From positions 1-42,566 of IMG/VR virus record IMGVR_UViG_3300009158_000080: DNA of 42,566 bases; one strand, written 5' to 3'. The notes under the pieces were generated by a model. It saw only the letters and a program-made list of their open reading frames with translations. It made no database searches and was not told the DNA's origin. Shown piece by piece: positions 26,701 to 36,289 of this stretch. This stretch comes from a virus. Within the stretch, counting starts at the first letter, position 1; each line of letters opens with the position of its first letter. The position numbers and the translations under genes are program-made.

Positions 26701-29700
26701 TGAACCGCTTGTACCAGATGAACCACTTGTACCAGCTGAACCATCAGTACCACTTGAGCCAGATGTTCCAGCCGAACCGTCAGTACCACTACTGCCACTA
26801 CTTCCAGATGAACCACTACTTCCAGATGTACCATCAGTACCACTTAATCCAGACGAACCAGATGTTCCCGATGAACCACTTTTACCTGATGTACCAGATG
26901 AACCACTACTACCAGATGTTCCCGATGAACCAGCTTTACCAGATGTTCCAGATGAGCCGCTTGTACCATCCGTACCACTTTTACCTGATGTACCAGATGT
27001 TCCACTTAATCCAGACGAACCAGACGAACCAGATGACCCAGACGAACCAGATGTGCCATCCGTACCACTTTTACCTGATGTACCTGATGTTCCACTACTA
27101 CCACTACTTCCGCTTGTACCAGATGTTCCGTCTAAACCAGATGAACCACTACTTCCAGATGTACCATCACTACCAGTAGAACCAGACGAACCACTACTAC
27201 CAGATGTTCCTGATGTACCACTACTTCCAGATGTTCCCGATGAGCCAGCCGAACCAGATGAACCACTTGTACCAGATGTACCAGCCGAACCAGTTGAACC
27301 TGATGTACCACTACTTCCAGATGTACCACGCGTTCCACTACTTCCAGATGTTCCAGATGACCCAGATGAACCAGCCGAACCTGTTGAACCAGATGTTCCA
27401 GATGTTCCAGATGTTCCCGATGAACCACTACTTCCAGATGAACCGCTTGTTCCAGATGTTCCAGATGAGCCAGATGTACCAGCTGAACCAGTTGTTCCCG
27501 ATGAACCACTACTTCCAGATGTACCACTACTTCCAGATGTACCACTACTTCCAGATGTACCAGATGTTCCTGATTCACCACTTGTACCAGATGAACCAGC
27601 CGAACCATCCGTTCCAGATTCACCACTACTTCCAGATGTACCAGATGTTCCCGATGTACCAGATGTACCGGATGTTCCACTACTTCCAGATGAACCAGAT
27701 GAACCACTACTACCGGATGAACCATCATATCCCGATGAACCACTACTTCCGCTTGTACCAGATGTTCCCGATGTACCACTTGTACCAGATGTTCCCGATG
27801 AGCCGCTTGTGCCAGATGTTCCAGATGTTCCAGATGAACCGCTACTTCCAGATGTACCAGATGTTCCTGATGTACCACTACTTCCAGCCGAACCCGTAGA
27901 ACCAGATGTTCCCGATGTACCAGCAGAACCACTACTTCCAGATGAACCACTTGTTCCACTACTACCACTACTTCCAGATGAACCAGATGTACCAGATGAC
28001 CCAGATGTACCAGATGTTCCTGATGTTCCACTACTTCCGCTTGAACCAGATGAACCATCACTACCAGATGAACCGCTTGAACCAGACGAACCCGATGTTC
28101 CAGATGTACCAGATGTTCCCGATGTACCAGCTGAGCCATCCGTACCACTACTTCCAGATGTACCATCACTACCAGATGTACCACTAGTACCAGATGTACC
28201 ACCAGAACCATCAGTACCACTACTTCCAGATGAACCAGATGTACCAGATGACCCAGATGTTCCCGATGTGCCAGATGTTCCGGATGTACCACTTGCTCCA
28301 GCTACGTCTCTAGCTTCTAATTGATGAGTTGTTGTATTCCAAGTTAATACATAAGATGATAAAGAGGATGTATATAAATTATTTACATAAACACTACCAC
28401 TAGCACCAAAACTTCCTGTTACAACAAAGTTTGCGAACATAGTACTATCTAAGTACTTATTAATAAATGCTGTTGTGTCTACGTTTGAAGCATTTGCTGC
28501 GTAAGCTGCGTAAGATGCTGTTATAGCATATGATGCACTTAATACACGCATTGAAGCTGTTTGTGAATTTAATACAAAACTAGCCGTATCAACAAAACCA
28601 CCACCGCCACCGCCATTGGCAGAGAATGATGCTGATATCGCTTGGTATGCTAAAGATGCTGTACCTACAAACATTGAAGCTGTTTGTGAATTTAATACAA
28701 ATAATGTTGTATCAATATTTGCATTTAATGCGTAAGATGCAGTTGCTGCGTAAGATGAGCTTAATACTCTCATCGATGCAGTTTGAGATGATAAAACGTA
28801 ATTGCCAGGCTGTAATGATGCTGACAATAATTGTTGTACATTTTCATTTGTTAAACCAAGTAAAGTAGATGCCGTTCCTGCATTTTCAGCATATACTGCG
28901 TAAGATGCGGAATTAACAGTTCCTACTACTCTATTACCTTGTATTGTACCACTAATTACACTACCCCCACTACCAATTACTACTTGTCCACTTTCAGTTC
29001 CACTAAATGTAATTTTTATAGTGTTTAAGTCAATTGATTCAATAGTTGCTGGTAGAATTTGTTGTTGTGAACCAGTTTGATAAACCTGAACAACCGGATA
29101 TAAAACTCCTAAGTTGTGAACAATTGTTAAAATGTTTACATTACTAAATCCAACAGTTTCCACATTTGAATATTCAGGTTGAGGAATATAATATCCCCTA
29201 GCTTCATCATATCTTAAAATATCATATTCAGCAGATGCGGTTGGCCCAGTTCCTCTAAATGTATATGTGCCATTGAATGAACCAGTAAAATATGGAGAAT
29301 ATATAAATGAACTAGTAATTCCTTTATCAACATATAAGTTACCGTAAATACTTGCAGATGCGTTTGTAACAAATCCATTATTAGGAGAAACAGATGCTGT
29401 AAATGATCCTGATTTTAATATTGATGTTTCAAATGCTAAGTTTGCAATATTAATATTTGTCAATCCACTTCCATCTCCTACATATGTAGAACCGGATGCT
29501 GCTACAAAATTCCCACCAGTTACATAAATACCACCGGTAATTGCTGCAAATATATTTGTTCTAAATCCATCAATAGGTGAAATAGATGCTGTTGCAGAAC
29601 CAGAAACTAATTTATCTAACTTAAGGTCTGTTAATGCATTTGCAGGGATGTTAAACAATCCACCACCATCTCCAAAATAAAGAGATGCTGATATTGTTGT

Positions 29701-32700
29701 ATTAATATTCAAACCATTATTAGGTGAAATTATTGCTATAGCCGAACCAGAAATAATTTTATTTAATTCAAGATCTTGCAATGCTGCGGCTGGAATGTTA
29801 AATAATCCACCACCATCTCCTACAAATAAGGATGCGCTTAGTGAACCACTAATTGCCACCGAACCAGTAAATTGAGAACCTACTGCCGAACCAGACGTTG
29901 CACCAGTTATAACTATAAATGTATCACCACTTTGTACAGATGCTGTTGCCGAACCACTAGCGATAAATGGCGCAGATGATGCTTGTACATTGGTTAATTG
30001 AGAACCATCTCCTATAAACGTAAATGCCTTAACACTACCACTTACATCAATAGAACCGGTAAATCTAGAACCAATAGCTGAACCAGTTGCTCCAGTTGTT
30101 ACTACAAATGTATTACCACTTGATACCGATGCTGTTGCTGAACCACTTGCTATTAAAGGGGCTGCTGATGCTTGTACGTTAGTAATAAACGTACCATCAC
30201 CAAATAAATATTGAGTTGCTCTAATACTTCCACTAACTTCAATTGAACCAGTAAATTGAGAACCTATTTGAGATTGTGTAAATGGAGTTTGTACTCTAAA
30301 TCCAAAATTAGGACTTACTGAAGCCGTTACACTACCACTTTCAATTTTTGGAGATGATTGTGCAAATACATTTGTAATATATGTACCATCCCCAATAAGA
30401 TAATCAGTTGCTCTAATGCTTCCACTAACTTCTATTGAACCAGTAAATATAGAACCAAGTTGAGAACCAGTTTTTGCTGTTGTTACTATAAATTGGTCCC
30501 CGCTTGTTACCGAACCAGTTGCAGAACCACTACCAATAAATGGAGCTACTATTGCAAGAACATTTGTTAATTGTGAACCATCTCCTACAAAGAATGATGC
30601 CGATACACTACCTGTTACATAAACTGAACCGGTAAATTGAGAACCAGCATCCAATGAATAAACTTTAAATCCGTTATTAGGAGATACAGATGCAGTTACA
30701 CTACCAGATGCCATCTGATAAACATTTTCTGCTAATGCCGATAAAGGAATATCAAATAACCCCCTACCACTACCACTAAATGTTGAACCAGTATTTAAAA
30801 ATACCCCGCCACCAACTCCACCACTTACATATAGTGAACCAGTGAATTGTTGGAAGTTTGTTACATCATTTCCAAATATATTAGAACCAGACGAATAAAT
30901 TATTGAGGATGAAATTAAATTAGTAACTATTTGGTTTGCTATAATTTTACCATCAACATATAAATCATTATGTAAATGAGCATCTCCTATAATATCCAAT
31001 GCTCCAGTTATATTTGTAGAGCCACTTAAATTAATAGTTCCGTAGCTACCACTATTAAGAGTATCAACATTTACATTACCCAATACATTTAAACCTTGTT
31101 GTAATGTGGTTGATGATGATACAATTAAACTACCTGTAATTGTTGCGTTTGAATTTACAATAAATCCAATATTAGGGTCTACTGATGCGGTTACTGAACC
31201 TGTTGCTATTTGGTAAACATTTTGTACTAGCGCAGATAATGGAATATCAAATAAATTTGCACCACTACCACTAAATGAACCACTAAATTCGTTTGCTATA
31301 ACCGAATTAGTTACAGTCAATGAATTATCTATATTCACAGAGCCAGATACTCTAATACTTCCAGTAAATTCAGAACCATAATCTACTGATTCTATTCTAA
31401 ATCCATAATCCGGACTTACAGAAGCTGTTACTGAACCACTTATTATTTTATTTGGAGAAAATGATAATGCAGATTCTGGAATATCAAATAAAAATCTACC
31501 ACTACCAGAATAAAAAGACCCAGATGATATTGAAATACTTCCACTTACATTTATACTACCAGTAAATTGCGAACCACTTTTCAATGATTCCACTTTAAAT
31601 CCAAATGTAGGTGAAACAGATGCCGTTACACTAGCACTAGAAATTCTAGATGCATCTCCGGTAAATGATGAGAACGGAATATCAAATAATCCAGCACCAC
31701 TACCAGTAAACATTGATGCCGACACATTACCTTCAAATTGTGCTTTAGTATTTACCAAAAATCCATTAATCGGAGATATTGATGCCGTTGCAGAACCACT
31801 TGCTATACGAATTGCATCTCCACTAAATGCAGAGAATGGAATATCAAATAAGTTTGCCCCACTACCACTAAATGTTGAACCAAATGTTATACTTACACTT
31901 CCAGTAACATTCACATCTCCAATTAATTCAATAGTAGCTGGTATTACCAATTCATCAACAATATTAATTGTACCTACCATCATTGAATGGTATTGGCAAA
32001 TATAATATAAAGTTGCTGGTGCGGTATTTGGTACAGTAAATGTTATTGTTCCTACCTGTGTTCCATTTCCAGATACACCCGTATTATATGTACTACCTGT
32101 TCCAGTTACAGGTGCAGCTTTTATGTAAAATGGGTGGCCACTTGCGTTTACGTTAAATGTATAAGTTACTCCTTTTACTAAAGTTATTGTAGGATTTGAA
32201 CCACTAACTGCACCGGTAAAATAATACTCCATAGAAGAGTTATTAGTTACAGCAAATACTTTATTAATATCAGATACATCTACTACATGTCCCGATGATG
32301 ATACAACTAAACTTCCAGATATTTTTGTAAAAGTATTTACTTCGAATCCTTTATTTGGAGAAATAGAAGCTGTTACACTTCCACTTGCTAATCTTAATGC
32401 ATCCCCAGATAAAGCAGAGAATGGAATATTACTCAATCCTTCACCACTACCACTAAAATATCCAGACCCAGATGGTATTGTTACACTACCGGTTATTAAA
32501 ATAGAACCAGTAAATACAGACCCACTATCGGTTGATATTACAATAAATCCAAAATTAGAATTTACTGAAGCTGTTACATTACCACTACCCAATCTAGTAG
32601 TTTCTGGTAAATTTGTTAATCCCGCACCACTACCACTAAATACAGATGCCGATATACCACTTTTAAATAATGCAGGTCCTTCTACAAATAAACTTGAAGT

Positions 32701-35700
32701 TAATTCAGTTTTAGAACCAGTAATAATAACATTACCATAAAACAAAGAACCACTTTCAGAAGCTCTTACTACAAATCCATTTTGTAATGATACAGATGCA
32801 GATACACTGCCTGTTGCTATTAATGTTGGTATTGTTGCTGGGATATTTATTAATCCACTACCATCACCTTTAAATGCCCCACTAAATGAACCAGTATATG
32901 ATGATGCTGTTACAAATCCTGCTATTAATTCCGTTTGTATTTTAACAGAACCAGTAAATTGTTGGATATTGGTATTGGTGTTTCCAAATATATTTGAACC
33001 GGTTGAATAAATTATCGATGATGATATAAATTGAACAGATATTTGTTTAGCGTATATATTATTTTCTACATAAAGATTATTTCCTACATATGCACTATTT
33101 ACTAAATTTAAATTACTTGCGGTTACACTACCATTTTCAACAAATAAATTTGTATTAACTTTTAATCCGATATTTGGTATAAATGATGCTGTGAATGAGC
33201 CAGATTGTAATACATATGCCGATAATGCATTTACATTAGTTAATTGAGAACCATCTCCAATATGCGAACCACTAAATGATTGTCCAAAGAAATTAGAACC
33301 ACTAAATATTGAACCATATACACTACCACTAAATTGAGAATATTGGCGAGTTATAATTAAAGTACTATCAAAGAAATTAGAGGCAGATGTTACAAGTAAT
33401 GTACCACTAATAAATCCATTTCCATATGCACTTAATGAACCACTAATACTAACACTACCACTAAACTGAGAACCACTTGCAGCAGATGTTACGACAAATC
33501 CAAAATTAGGACTTGCTGATGCAGTTACACTACCACTTGCAATTCTAAACACTTCAGTAGATAATGCTGAAAACGGAATATTAAATAACCCTTCTCCAGA
33601 TCCAGAATAAAAAGAACCACTACTTAAAAATACACTACCACTAATTGATAAACTACCAGTAAATCTAGAACCAATTTGAGAACCAGAGAATGGAGTTTTT
33701 ACTACAAATCCATCATTAGAAACAGATGCGGTTACATCACCATTTGCTATTCTTAGAGCTTCCGTTGCTAATGCTGCTAATGGAATATTAAATAAAGATT
33801 CACCACTACCACTAAATATAGATGCAGATACTGATGATAAAAAATTACTAGAACTAACTACTAATAGAGAGCCAGTTATTCTTGTATTTACATTTATTTC
33901 AAATCCTTTATCAGGAGAAATTGATGCCGTTGCAGAACCGCTTGAAATTTTTGATATTTCTCCAGATATAGATGCAAATGGTATATTAAATAATCCCTCA
34001 CCACTACCACTAAAAAATGAACCAGAAGATACTTGGATATTACCACTTACAAATAATGAACCCGTAAACTGAGAACCACTACTAATAGATTCTACTCTAA
34101 ATCCATAATCAGGATTAACAGATGCTGTTATACTACCAGTTGCTATTCTAGATACTTCACTACTAAATGCAGATAATGGAATATTAAATAATCCATCACC
34201 ACTACCACTAAATGAAGATGCTGATACAGTTGTGTTTACTAATAATCCAGTATCAGGAGATATAGATGCCGTTACACTACCACTTGCTATACGAGGTGTA
34301 ACATCAGCTCTTACTCCAGTTAATCCAGAACCATCCCCAATAAAGAAATTAGCAGTTAAGCTACCAGTAATAAATTGAGAACCAGTAAATAAGTTTGAAC
34401 CAGTTGTTGCAAATGTTGATGATTCTCTACCATCAAATAAATTTGCATTTTCAGCTTGAGATGCAGAACCATAAAAATTAAATGCAGTTACACTACCACT
34501 TACATTTATTGAACCAGTAAATTTAGAACCACTTGCCGTAGATGTTACAATAAATCCTTTATCAGGTGCTACCGAAGCAGTTACACTACCACTTGCTATT
34601 AATACAGCGGTTAAAGCTGGTATGTTAAATAATTTACTACCATCTCCAACAAAAAATGATGCTGTCACACTACCACTTACACTTATACTTCCACTTACAC
34701 TTATACTTCCAATAAATTGAGAACCACTTACTAATGATTCTACTTTAAATCCATAATCAGGACTTACTGATGCAGTTACATTACCATTTGATATTCTAAT
34801 TGTATCTCCTGTTAAATTTGCAAATGGTATATCAAATATATATTTACCACTACCAGAGAAATAAGAGCCGCTACTTAAAAATACACTACCACTAAAAGTA
34901 GAACCATTTGCTACCGATGTTACTACAAATCCATTATTTGGGTCAACCGATGCAGTTACACTACCACTTGCTATTTTAGTAGCTATTGGTAAATTTATTA
35001 ATCTACTACCATCCCCTTGAAAAGAACCAGAGAATGAGCCACTAAATTGTGATGCTATAATTGATTGAGATACATTTAAACTACCACTAATACTTGAATT
35101 AACATTTACTTTAAATCCTTCTGATGGTGAAATAGATGCTGTTGCACTTCCACTAAATATTCTTGTTGAATCTATTGATAAATTTGCAAAAGAAATATTG
35201 CTTAAATATCTACCATCTCCAACAAGATATGAACCACTTTGTACTAATACACTACCACTAACATTTATACTACCAGTAAATTGAGAACCTTTAATTAATG
35301 ATTCAACAATAAATCCAGAATCAGGACTTACAGATGCGGTTACACTACCACTTGCTATTCTTTTTGAGTCAGGTAAATTAAACAATGATTCACCACTACC
35401 ACTAAATACTGAAGCGGATACAGCTGAATAAAATGTTGCCGAACCAGTAACTATTAAATAATCCGCAATAGTTACTCCAGTATTAACTAATAATCCCTCA
35501 TTCGGAGATATGGATGCTGTTGCAGAACCAGAAACAATTCTAGGAGAAGTTGCGGCAGGTACATTAAATAAATTACTACCATCTCCAGTAAATGAACCAC
35601 TAAAAGATGATGCTGTTACATATCCCGCTATTAATTCCGTTTGTATTTGAACAGAACCAGTAAATTGTTGGATATTAGTATTGGTGTTTCCAAATATATT

Positions 35701-36249
35701 AGACCCAGACGAAAAAATTACAGACGATGAGATTAAATTAACAATAAGTTGGTCTGCAATTATTGATTGGGATACATAAAGATTTCCTAATATTGTAGTA
35801 TCAACATTTATTTGCAATCCCAAATCAGGAGAAATAGATGCGGTTGCACTACCACTAGCAATTCTAGGTGCTACAGTCGATGCAACATTTGTAAGTTGTG
35901 AACCATCTCCAATAAAATAATTGGCCGTTACACTACCACTTACAAATACACTACCAGTAAATTGAGAACCACTATCTACAGAAACTACCTGAAATCCATA
36001 TTCAGGAGTTACAGATGCCGTTATTGAACCAGTTACTAATTTTGTGGATGATGGTAATTGAACAAATCCTCTATTTCCATCGGAATCTGAAACTAATATC
36101 GCTGGATTATCATAAAGAGATGCGCTGAACGATGGGACTCCAAAATTTGGTTCGGCCTGTGACAAATCCAAAAACTGATATCTGTCAGATGTTACATTTT
36201 TTGGGCTTACAACCCTTACCCTTCCTGTTAATAGATTACTAATTGCCAT
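23755..36249 (-). CDS. Giant tail fibre 1 with module repeats, copper-site-like domain and two Gly-X-Y blocks, 4,164 aa
   Basis: Probably a trimeric adhesin fibre attached to the baseplate by its N-terminus (MAISNLLTGRVRVVS..., with DRYQFLDLSQAEPNFGVP typical of phage fibre bases). In order: residues about 70-2,310 hold roughly 29 copies of a module 'SGSVTASVSP..GF.V.S...GSQFTGS..VSGSV', often with 'GDGS.L.NIP'. A plastocyanin-like domain interrupts them at about 1,322-1,434. A VHNLGVLYPVVQVYQTG beta domain follows near 2,390. Gly-X-Y block A spans 2,650-3,275, a four-cysteine module 3,276-3,363, and block B 3,364-4,015. The tip of 149 residues contains 'TDNGILTLNG' and YTYDGGSTYYGFLAG. It opens a unit with two octamers upstream and a TGGAAAG before the ATG. 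Confidence 0.9.
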   Translation of the reverse strand: MAISNLLTGRVRVVSPKNVTSDRYQFLDLSQAEPNFGVPSFSASLYDNPAILVSDSDGNRGFVQLPSSTKLVTGSITASVTPEYGFQVVSVDSGSQFTGSVFVSGSVTANYFIGDGSQLTNVASTVAPRIASGSATASISPDLGLQINVDTTILGNLYVSQSIIADQLIVNLISSSVIFSSGSNIFGNTNTNIQQFTGSVQIQTELIAGYVTASSFSGSFTGDGSNLFNVPAATSPRIVSGSATASISPNEGLLVNTGVTIADYLIVTGSATFYSAVSASVFSGSGESLFNLPDSKRIASGSVTASVSPDSGFIVESLIKGSQFTGSINVSGSVLVQSGSYLVGDGRYLSNISFANLSIDSTRIFSGSATASISPSEGFKVNVNSSISGSLNVSQSIIASQFSGSFSGSFQGDGSRLINLPIATKIASGSVTASVDPNNGFVVTSVANGSTFSGSVFLSSGSYFSGSGKYIFDIPFANLTGDTIRISNGNVTASVSPDYGFKVESLVSGSQFIGSISVSGSISVSGSVTASFFVGDGSKLFNIPALTAVLIASGSVTASVAPDKGFIVTSTASGSKFTGSINVSGSVTAFNFYGSASQAENANLFDGRESSTFATTGSNLFTGSQFITGSLTANFFIGDGSGLTGVRADVTPRIASGSVTASISPDTGLLVNTTVSASSFSGSGDGLFNIPLSAFSSEVSRIATGSITASVNPDYGFRVESISSGSQFTGSLFVSGNIQVSSGSFFSGSGEGLFNIPFASISGEISKISSGSATASISPDKGFEINVNTRITGSLLVVSSSNFLSSVSASIFSGSGESLFNIPLAALATEALRIANGDVTASVSNDGFVVKTPFSGSQIGSRFTGSLSISGSVFLSSGSFYSGSGEGLFNIPFSALSTEVFRIASGSVTASASPNFGFVVTSAASGSQFSGSVSISGSLSAYGNGFISGTLLVTSASNFFDSTLIITRQYSQFSGSVYGSIFSGSNFFGQSFSGSHIGDGSQLTNVNALSAYVLQSGSFTASFIPNIGLKVNTNLFVENGSVTASNLNLVNSAYVGNNLYVENNIYAKQISVQFISSSIIYSTGSNIFGNTNTNIQQFTGSVKIQTELIAGFVTASSYTGSFSGAFKGDGSGLINIPATIPTLIATGSVSASVSLQNGFVVRASESGSLFYGNVIITGSKTELTSSLFVEGPALFKSGISASVFSGSGAGLTNLPETTRLGSGNVTASVNSNFGFIVISTDSGSVFTGSILITGSVTIPSGSGYFSGSGEGLSNIPFSALSGDALRLASGSVTASISPNKGFEVNTFTKISGSLVVSSSGHVVDVSDINKVFAVTNNSSMEYYFTGAVSGSNPTITLVKGVTYTFNVNASGHPFYIKAAPVTGTGSTYNTGVSGNGTQVGTITFTVPNTAPATLYYICQYHSMMVGTINIVDELVIPATIELIGDVNVTGSVSITFGSTFSGSGANLFDIPFSAFSGDAIRIASGSATASISPINGFLVNTKAQFEGNVSASMFTGSGAGLFDIPFSSFTGDASRISSASVTASVSPTFGFKVESLKSGSQFTGSINVSGSISISSGSFYSGSGRFLFDIPESALSFSPNKIISGSVTASVSPDYGFRIESVDYGSEFTGSIRVSGSVNIDNSLTVTNSVIANEFSGSFSGSGANLFDIPLSALVQNVYQIATGSVTASVDPNIGFIVNSNATITGSLIVSSSTTLQQGLNVLGNVNVDTLNSGSYGTINLSGSTNITGALDIIGDAHLHNDLYVDGKIIANQIVTNLISSSIIYSSGSNIFGNDVTNFQQFTGSLYVSGGVGGGVFLNTGSTFSGSGRGLFDIPLSALAENVYQMASGSVTASVSPNNGFKVYSLDAGSQFTGSVYVTGSVSASFFVGDGSQLTNVLAIVAPFIGSGSATGSVTSGDQFIVTTAKTGSQLGSIFTGSIEVSGSIRATDYLIGDGTYITNVFAQSSPKIESGSVTASVSPNFGFRVQTPFTQSQIGSQFTGSIEVSGSIRATQYLFGDGTFITNVQASAAPLIASGSATASVSSGNTFVVTTGATGSAIGSRFTGSIDVSGSVKAFTFIGDGSQLTNVQASSAPFIASGSATASVQSGDTFIVITGATSGSAVGSQFTGSVAISGSLSASLFVGDGGGLFNIPAAALQDLELNKIISGSAIAIISPNNGLNINTTISASLYFGDGGGLFNIPANALTDLKLDKLVSGSATASISPIDGFRTNIFAAITGGIYVTGGNFVAASGSTYVGDGSGLTNINIANLAFETSILKSGSFTASVSPNNGFVTNASASIYGNLYVDKGITSSFIYSPYFTGSFNGTYTFRGTGPTASAEYDILRYDEARGYYIPQPEYSNVETVGFSNVNILTIVHNLGVLYPVVQVYQTGSQQQILPATIESIDLNTIKITFSGTESGQVVIGSGGSVISGTIQGNRVVGTVNSASYAVYAENAGTASTLLGLTNENVQQLLSASLQPGNYVLSSQTASMRVLSSSYAATASYALNANIDTTLFVLNSQTASMFVGTASLAYQAISASFSANGGGGGGFVDTASFVLNSQTASMRVLSASYAITASYAAYAANASNVDTTAFINKYLDSTMFANFVVTGSFGASGSVYVNNLYTSSLSSYVLTWNTTTHQLEARDVAGASGTSGTSGTSGTSGSSGTSGSSGSSGTDGSGGTSGTSGTSGSDGTSGSSGTDGSAGTSGTSGTSGTSGSSGSSGSSGSDGSSGSSGSSGTSGTSGTSGSSGTSGSSGSSGSSGTSGSSGSSGSAGTSGTSGSTGSAGSSGTSGTSGTSGSSGSSGTSGTSGTSGSSGTSGTSGTSGTSGTSGSSGSSGYDGSSGSSGSSGSSGSSGTSGTSGTSGTSGTSGSSGESGTDGSAGSSGTSGESGTSGTSGSSGTSGSSGTSGSSGSSGTTGSAGTSGSSGTSGTSGSSGSSGSSGTSGTSGTSGSTGSAGSSGSSGTSGSSGTRGTSGSSGTSGSTGSAGTSGTSGSSGSAGSSGTSGSSGTSGTSGSSGSSGSTGSDGTSGSSGSSGLDGTSGTSGSSGSSGTSGTSGKSGTDGTSGSSGSSGSSGSSGLSGTSGTSGKSGTDGTSGSSGTSGKAGSSGTSGSSGSSGTSGKSGSSGTSGSSGLSGTDGTSGSSGSSGSSGSSGTDGSAGTSGSSGTDGSAGTSGSSGTSGSSGSAGSSGSSGTDGSAGTSATSGSSGSSGSSGSDGTSGTSGSSGSSGTDGSAGTSGSSGENGTSGTSGTSGTSGTSGTSGESGTDGSSGSSGISCLTYLLSNEDPDNPAVFDWTRCDFTSGDQITINPGDPNVEICAIGESVVLANPPYGTINLVGACHGTSGVDGLPGYTPEFGVDYFNGTDGSSGSSGLNGLAGTSGTSGTSGSSGSSGSSGTSGTRGTSGSSGTSGSSGLSGTSGSSGTSGTSGISGSAGTSGTSGSSGENGSSGTSGSSGSSGTSGISGTAGSSGTSGSGGKDGTSGSSGADGTSGTSGTSGSSGYSGTDGSAGTSGTSGSSGISGSSGTSGTSGTSGSSGSSGTSGISGAGSTSGTSGTSGTSGQSGSSGTSGTSGESGSAGTSGTSGVSGKDGKDGTFVGSSGSSGTSGTSGSSGTSGTSGSSGSSGTSGISGASTTSGTSGSSGTSGQSGTSGSSGTSGTSGISGTDGTYFGTSGTSGTSGTSGSSGESGSAGTSGTSGTSGASGKDGTYFGSAGTSGTSGTSGTSGESGTSGISGSSGTSGVSGTDGTFFGTSGTSGVSGSSGTSGISGVASTSGSSGTSGTSGASGKDGTFFGSSGTSGVSGSAGTSGTSGISGAGATSGSSGTSGSSGKDGTYFGSSGTSGVSGSSGTSGLSGAGATSGTSGTSGVSGKDGTYFGSSGTSGVSGTSGTSGLSGVTATAGTSGTSGSSGTSGISGLNGTYFGSSGTSGTSGLSGATATAGSSGTSGSSGTSGISGTDGTYFGTSGTSGVSGTSGTSFYGVTSGTSGVSGTSGTSFYGVTSGTRGSAGTSGTSGFLTLTGTTDNGILTLNGAQPNASVEANLTFDGSLLTVAGAVSPTTYRETYSDLGTGGATFSIDLSTANNFKKTVNANGTVTITNPPAGKAFGFTLALTNGGGYTIAWTSVKWAGGAQPTLTTSGTDIIVIYTYDGGSTYYGFLAGKNMI
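24205..26160 (-). repeat. Gly-X-Y block B of fibre 1, with ~40-residue super-repeats
   Basis: About 650 residues of GTS/GSS-type triplets. Its C-terminal two-thirds is broken regularly by 'DGTYFG' or 'DGTFFG' interruptions (near 25455, 25235, 25115, 24995, 24865, 24740, 24620, 24480 and 24365) and by single Gly-lacking triplets such as ATS or STS. Confidence 0.85.
26161..26425 (-). other. Four-cysteine module between the Gly-X-Y blocks of fibre 1
   Basis: Residues 3276-3363. Cysteines at 3278, 3299, 3319 and 3341 are spaced 21, 20 and 22 apart, in an acidic, Pro/Asn-containing segment (NEDPDNPAVFDWTRC, then VEICAIGES). Apart from the copper-site motif I see no other cysteines in this protein. 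Confidence 0.7.
26430..28302 (-). repeat. Gly-X-Y block A of fibre 1
   Basis: About 620 residues of near-uninterrupted G-[TS]-S triplets with occasional GTD, GKS, GLD and GYD. It starts after the beta domain ending LEARDVAGASG and ends at the four-cysteine module. Confidence 0.9.
29330..36040 (-). repeat. Array of ~29 GSVTASVSP modules in fibre 1
   Basis: By reading, I count 29 copies of 'SGS.TAS.SP..GF.V', spaced roughly 60-100 residues apart and alternating two forms. One is followed by 'GSQFTGS..VSGSV', the other by 'VNT...I.GSL.VS'. Three copies of a second cassette ('ISSS.IYSSGSNIFGN') lie near 35690, 32990 and 30880. Confidence 0.8.
31948..32286 (-). other. Plastocyanin/cupredoxin-like domain inside fibre 1
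   Basis: Residues about 1,322-1,434 read TYTFNVNASGHPFYIKAAPV ... TFTVPNTAPATLYYICQYHS then MMVGTINIV. H1372, C1418, H1421 and M1423 or M1424 fit type-1 copper ligands. The His-to-Cys distance of 46 is close to plastocyanin's 47. Confidence 0.65.
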
Positions 36250-36269
36250 GCGTTACTTTCCAGCTTTGT

Positions 36270-36277
36270 TATAAATA
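36270..36277 (-). promoter_or_regulatory. Phage TATTTATA promoter element, proximal copy (fibre 1 unit)
   Basis: An exact TATTTATA followed by ACAAAG on the coding strand, 20 nt upstream of the fibre 1 ATG. Confidence 0.55.
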
Positions 36278-36289
36278 TAGAGAATCCCT

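Noticed and set aside
26495-28324. 609-codon plus-strand open frame of the same Pro/Asp/Glu type
   Set aside because: Antisense shadow of Gly-X-Y block A of fibre 1. The same applies to the 302-codon frame at 25262-26170 and to the His/Val- and Met/Tyr/Gln-rich frames in these blocks.
12391-36249. CRISPR array or diversity-generating retroelement in the repeat-rich regions
   Set aside because: The repeats are in-frame protein repeats without constant-length spacers, and I see no reverse transcriptase or template/variable repeat pair.
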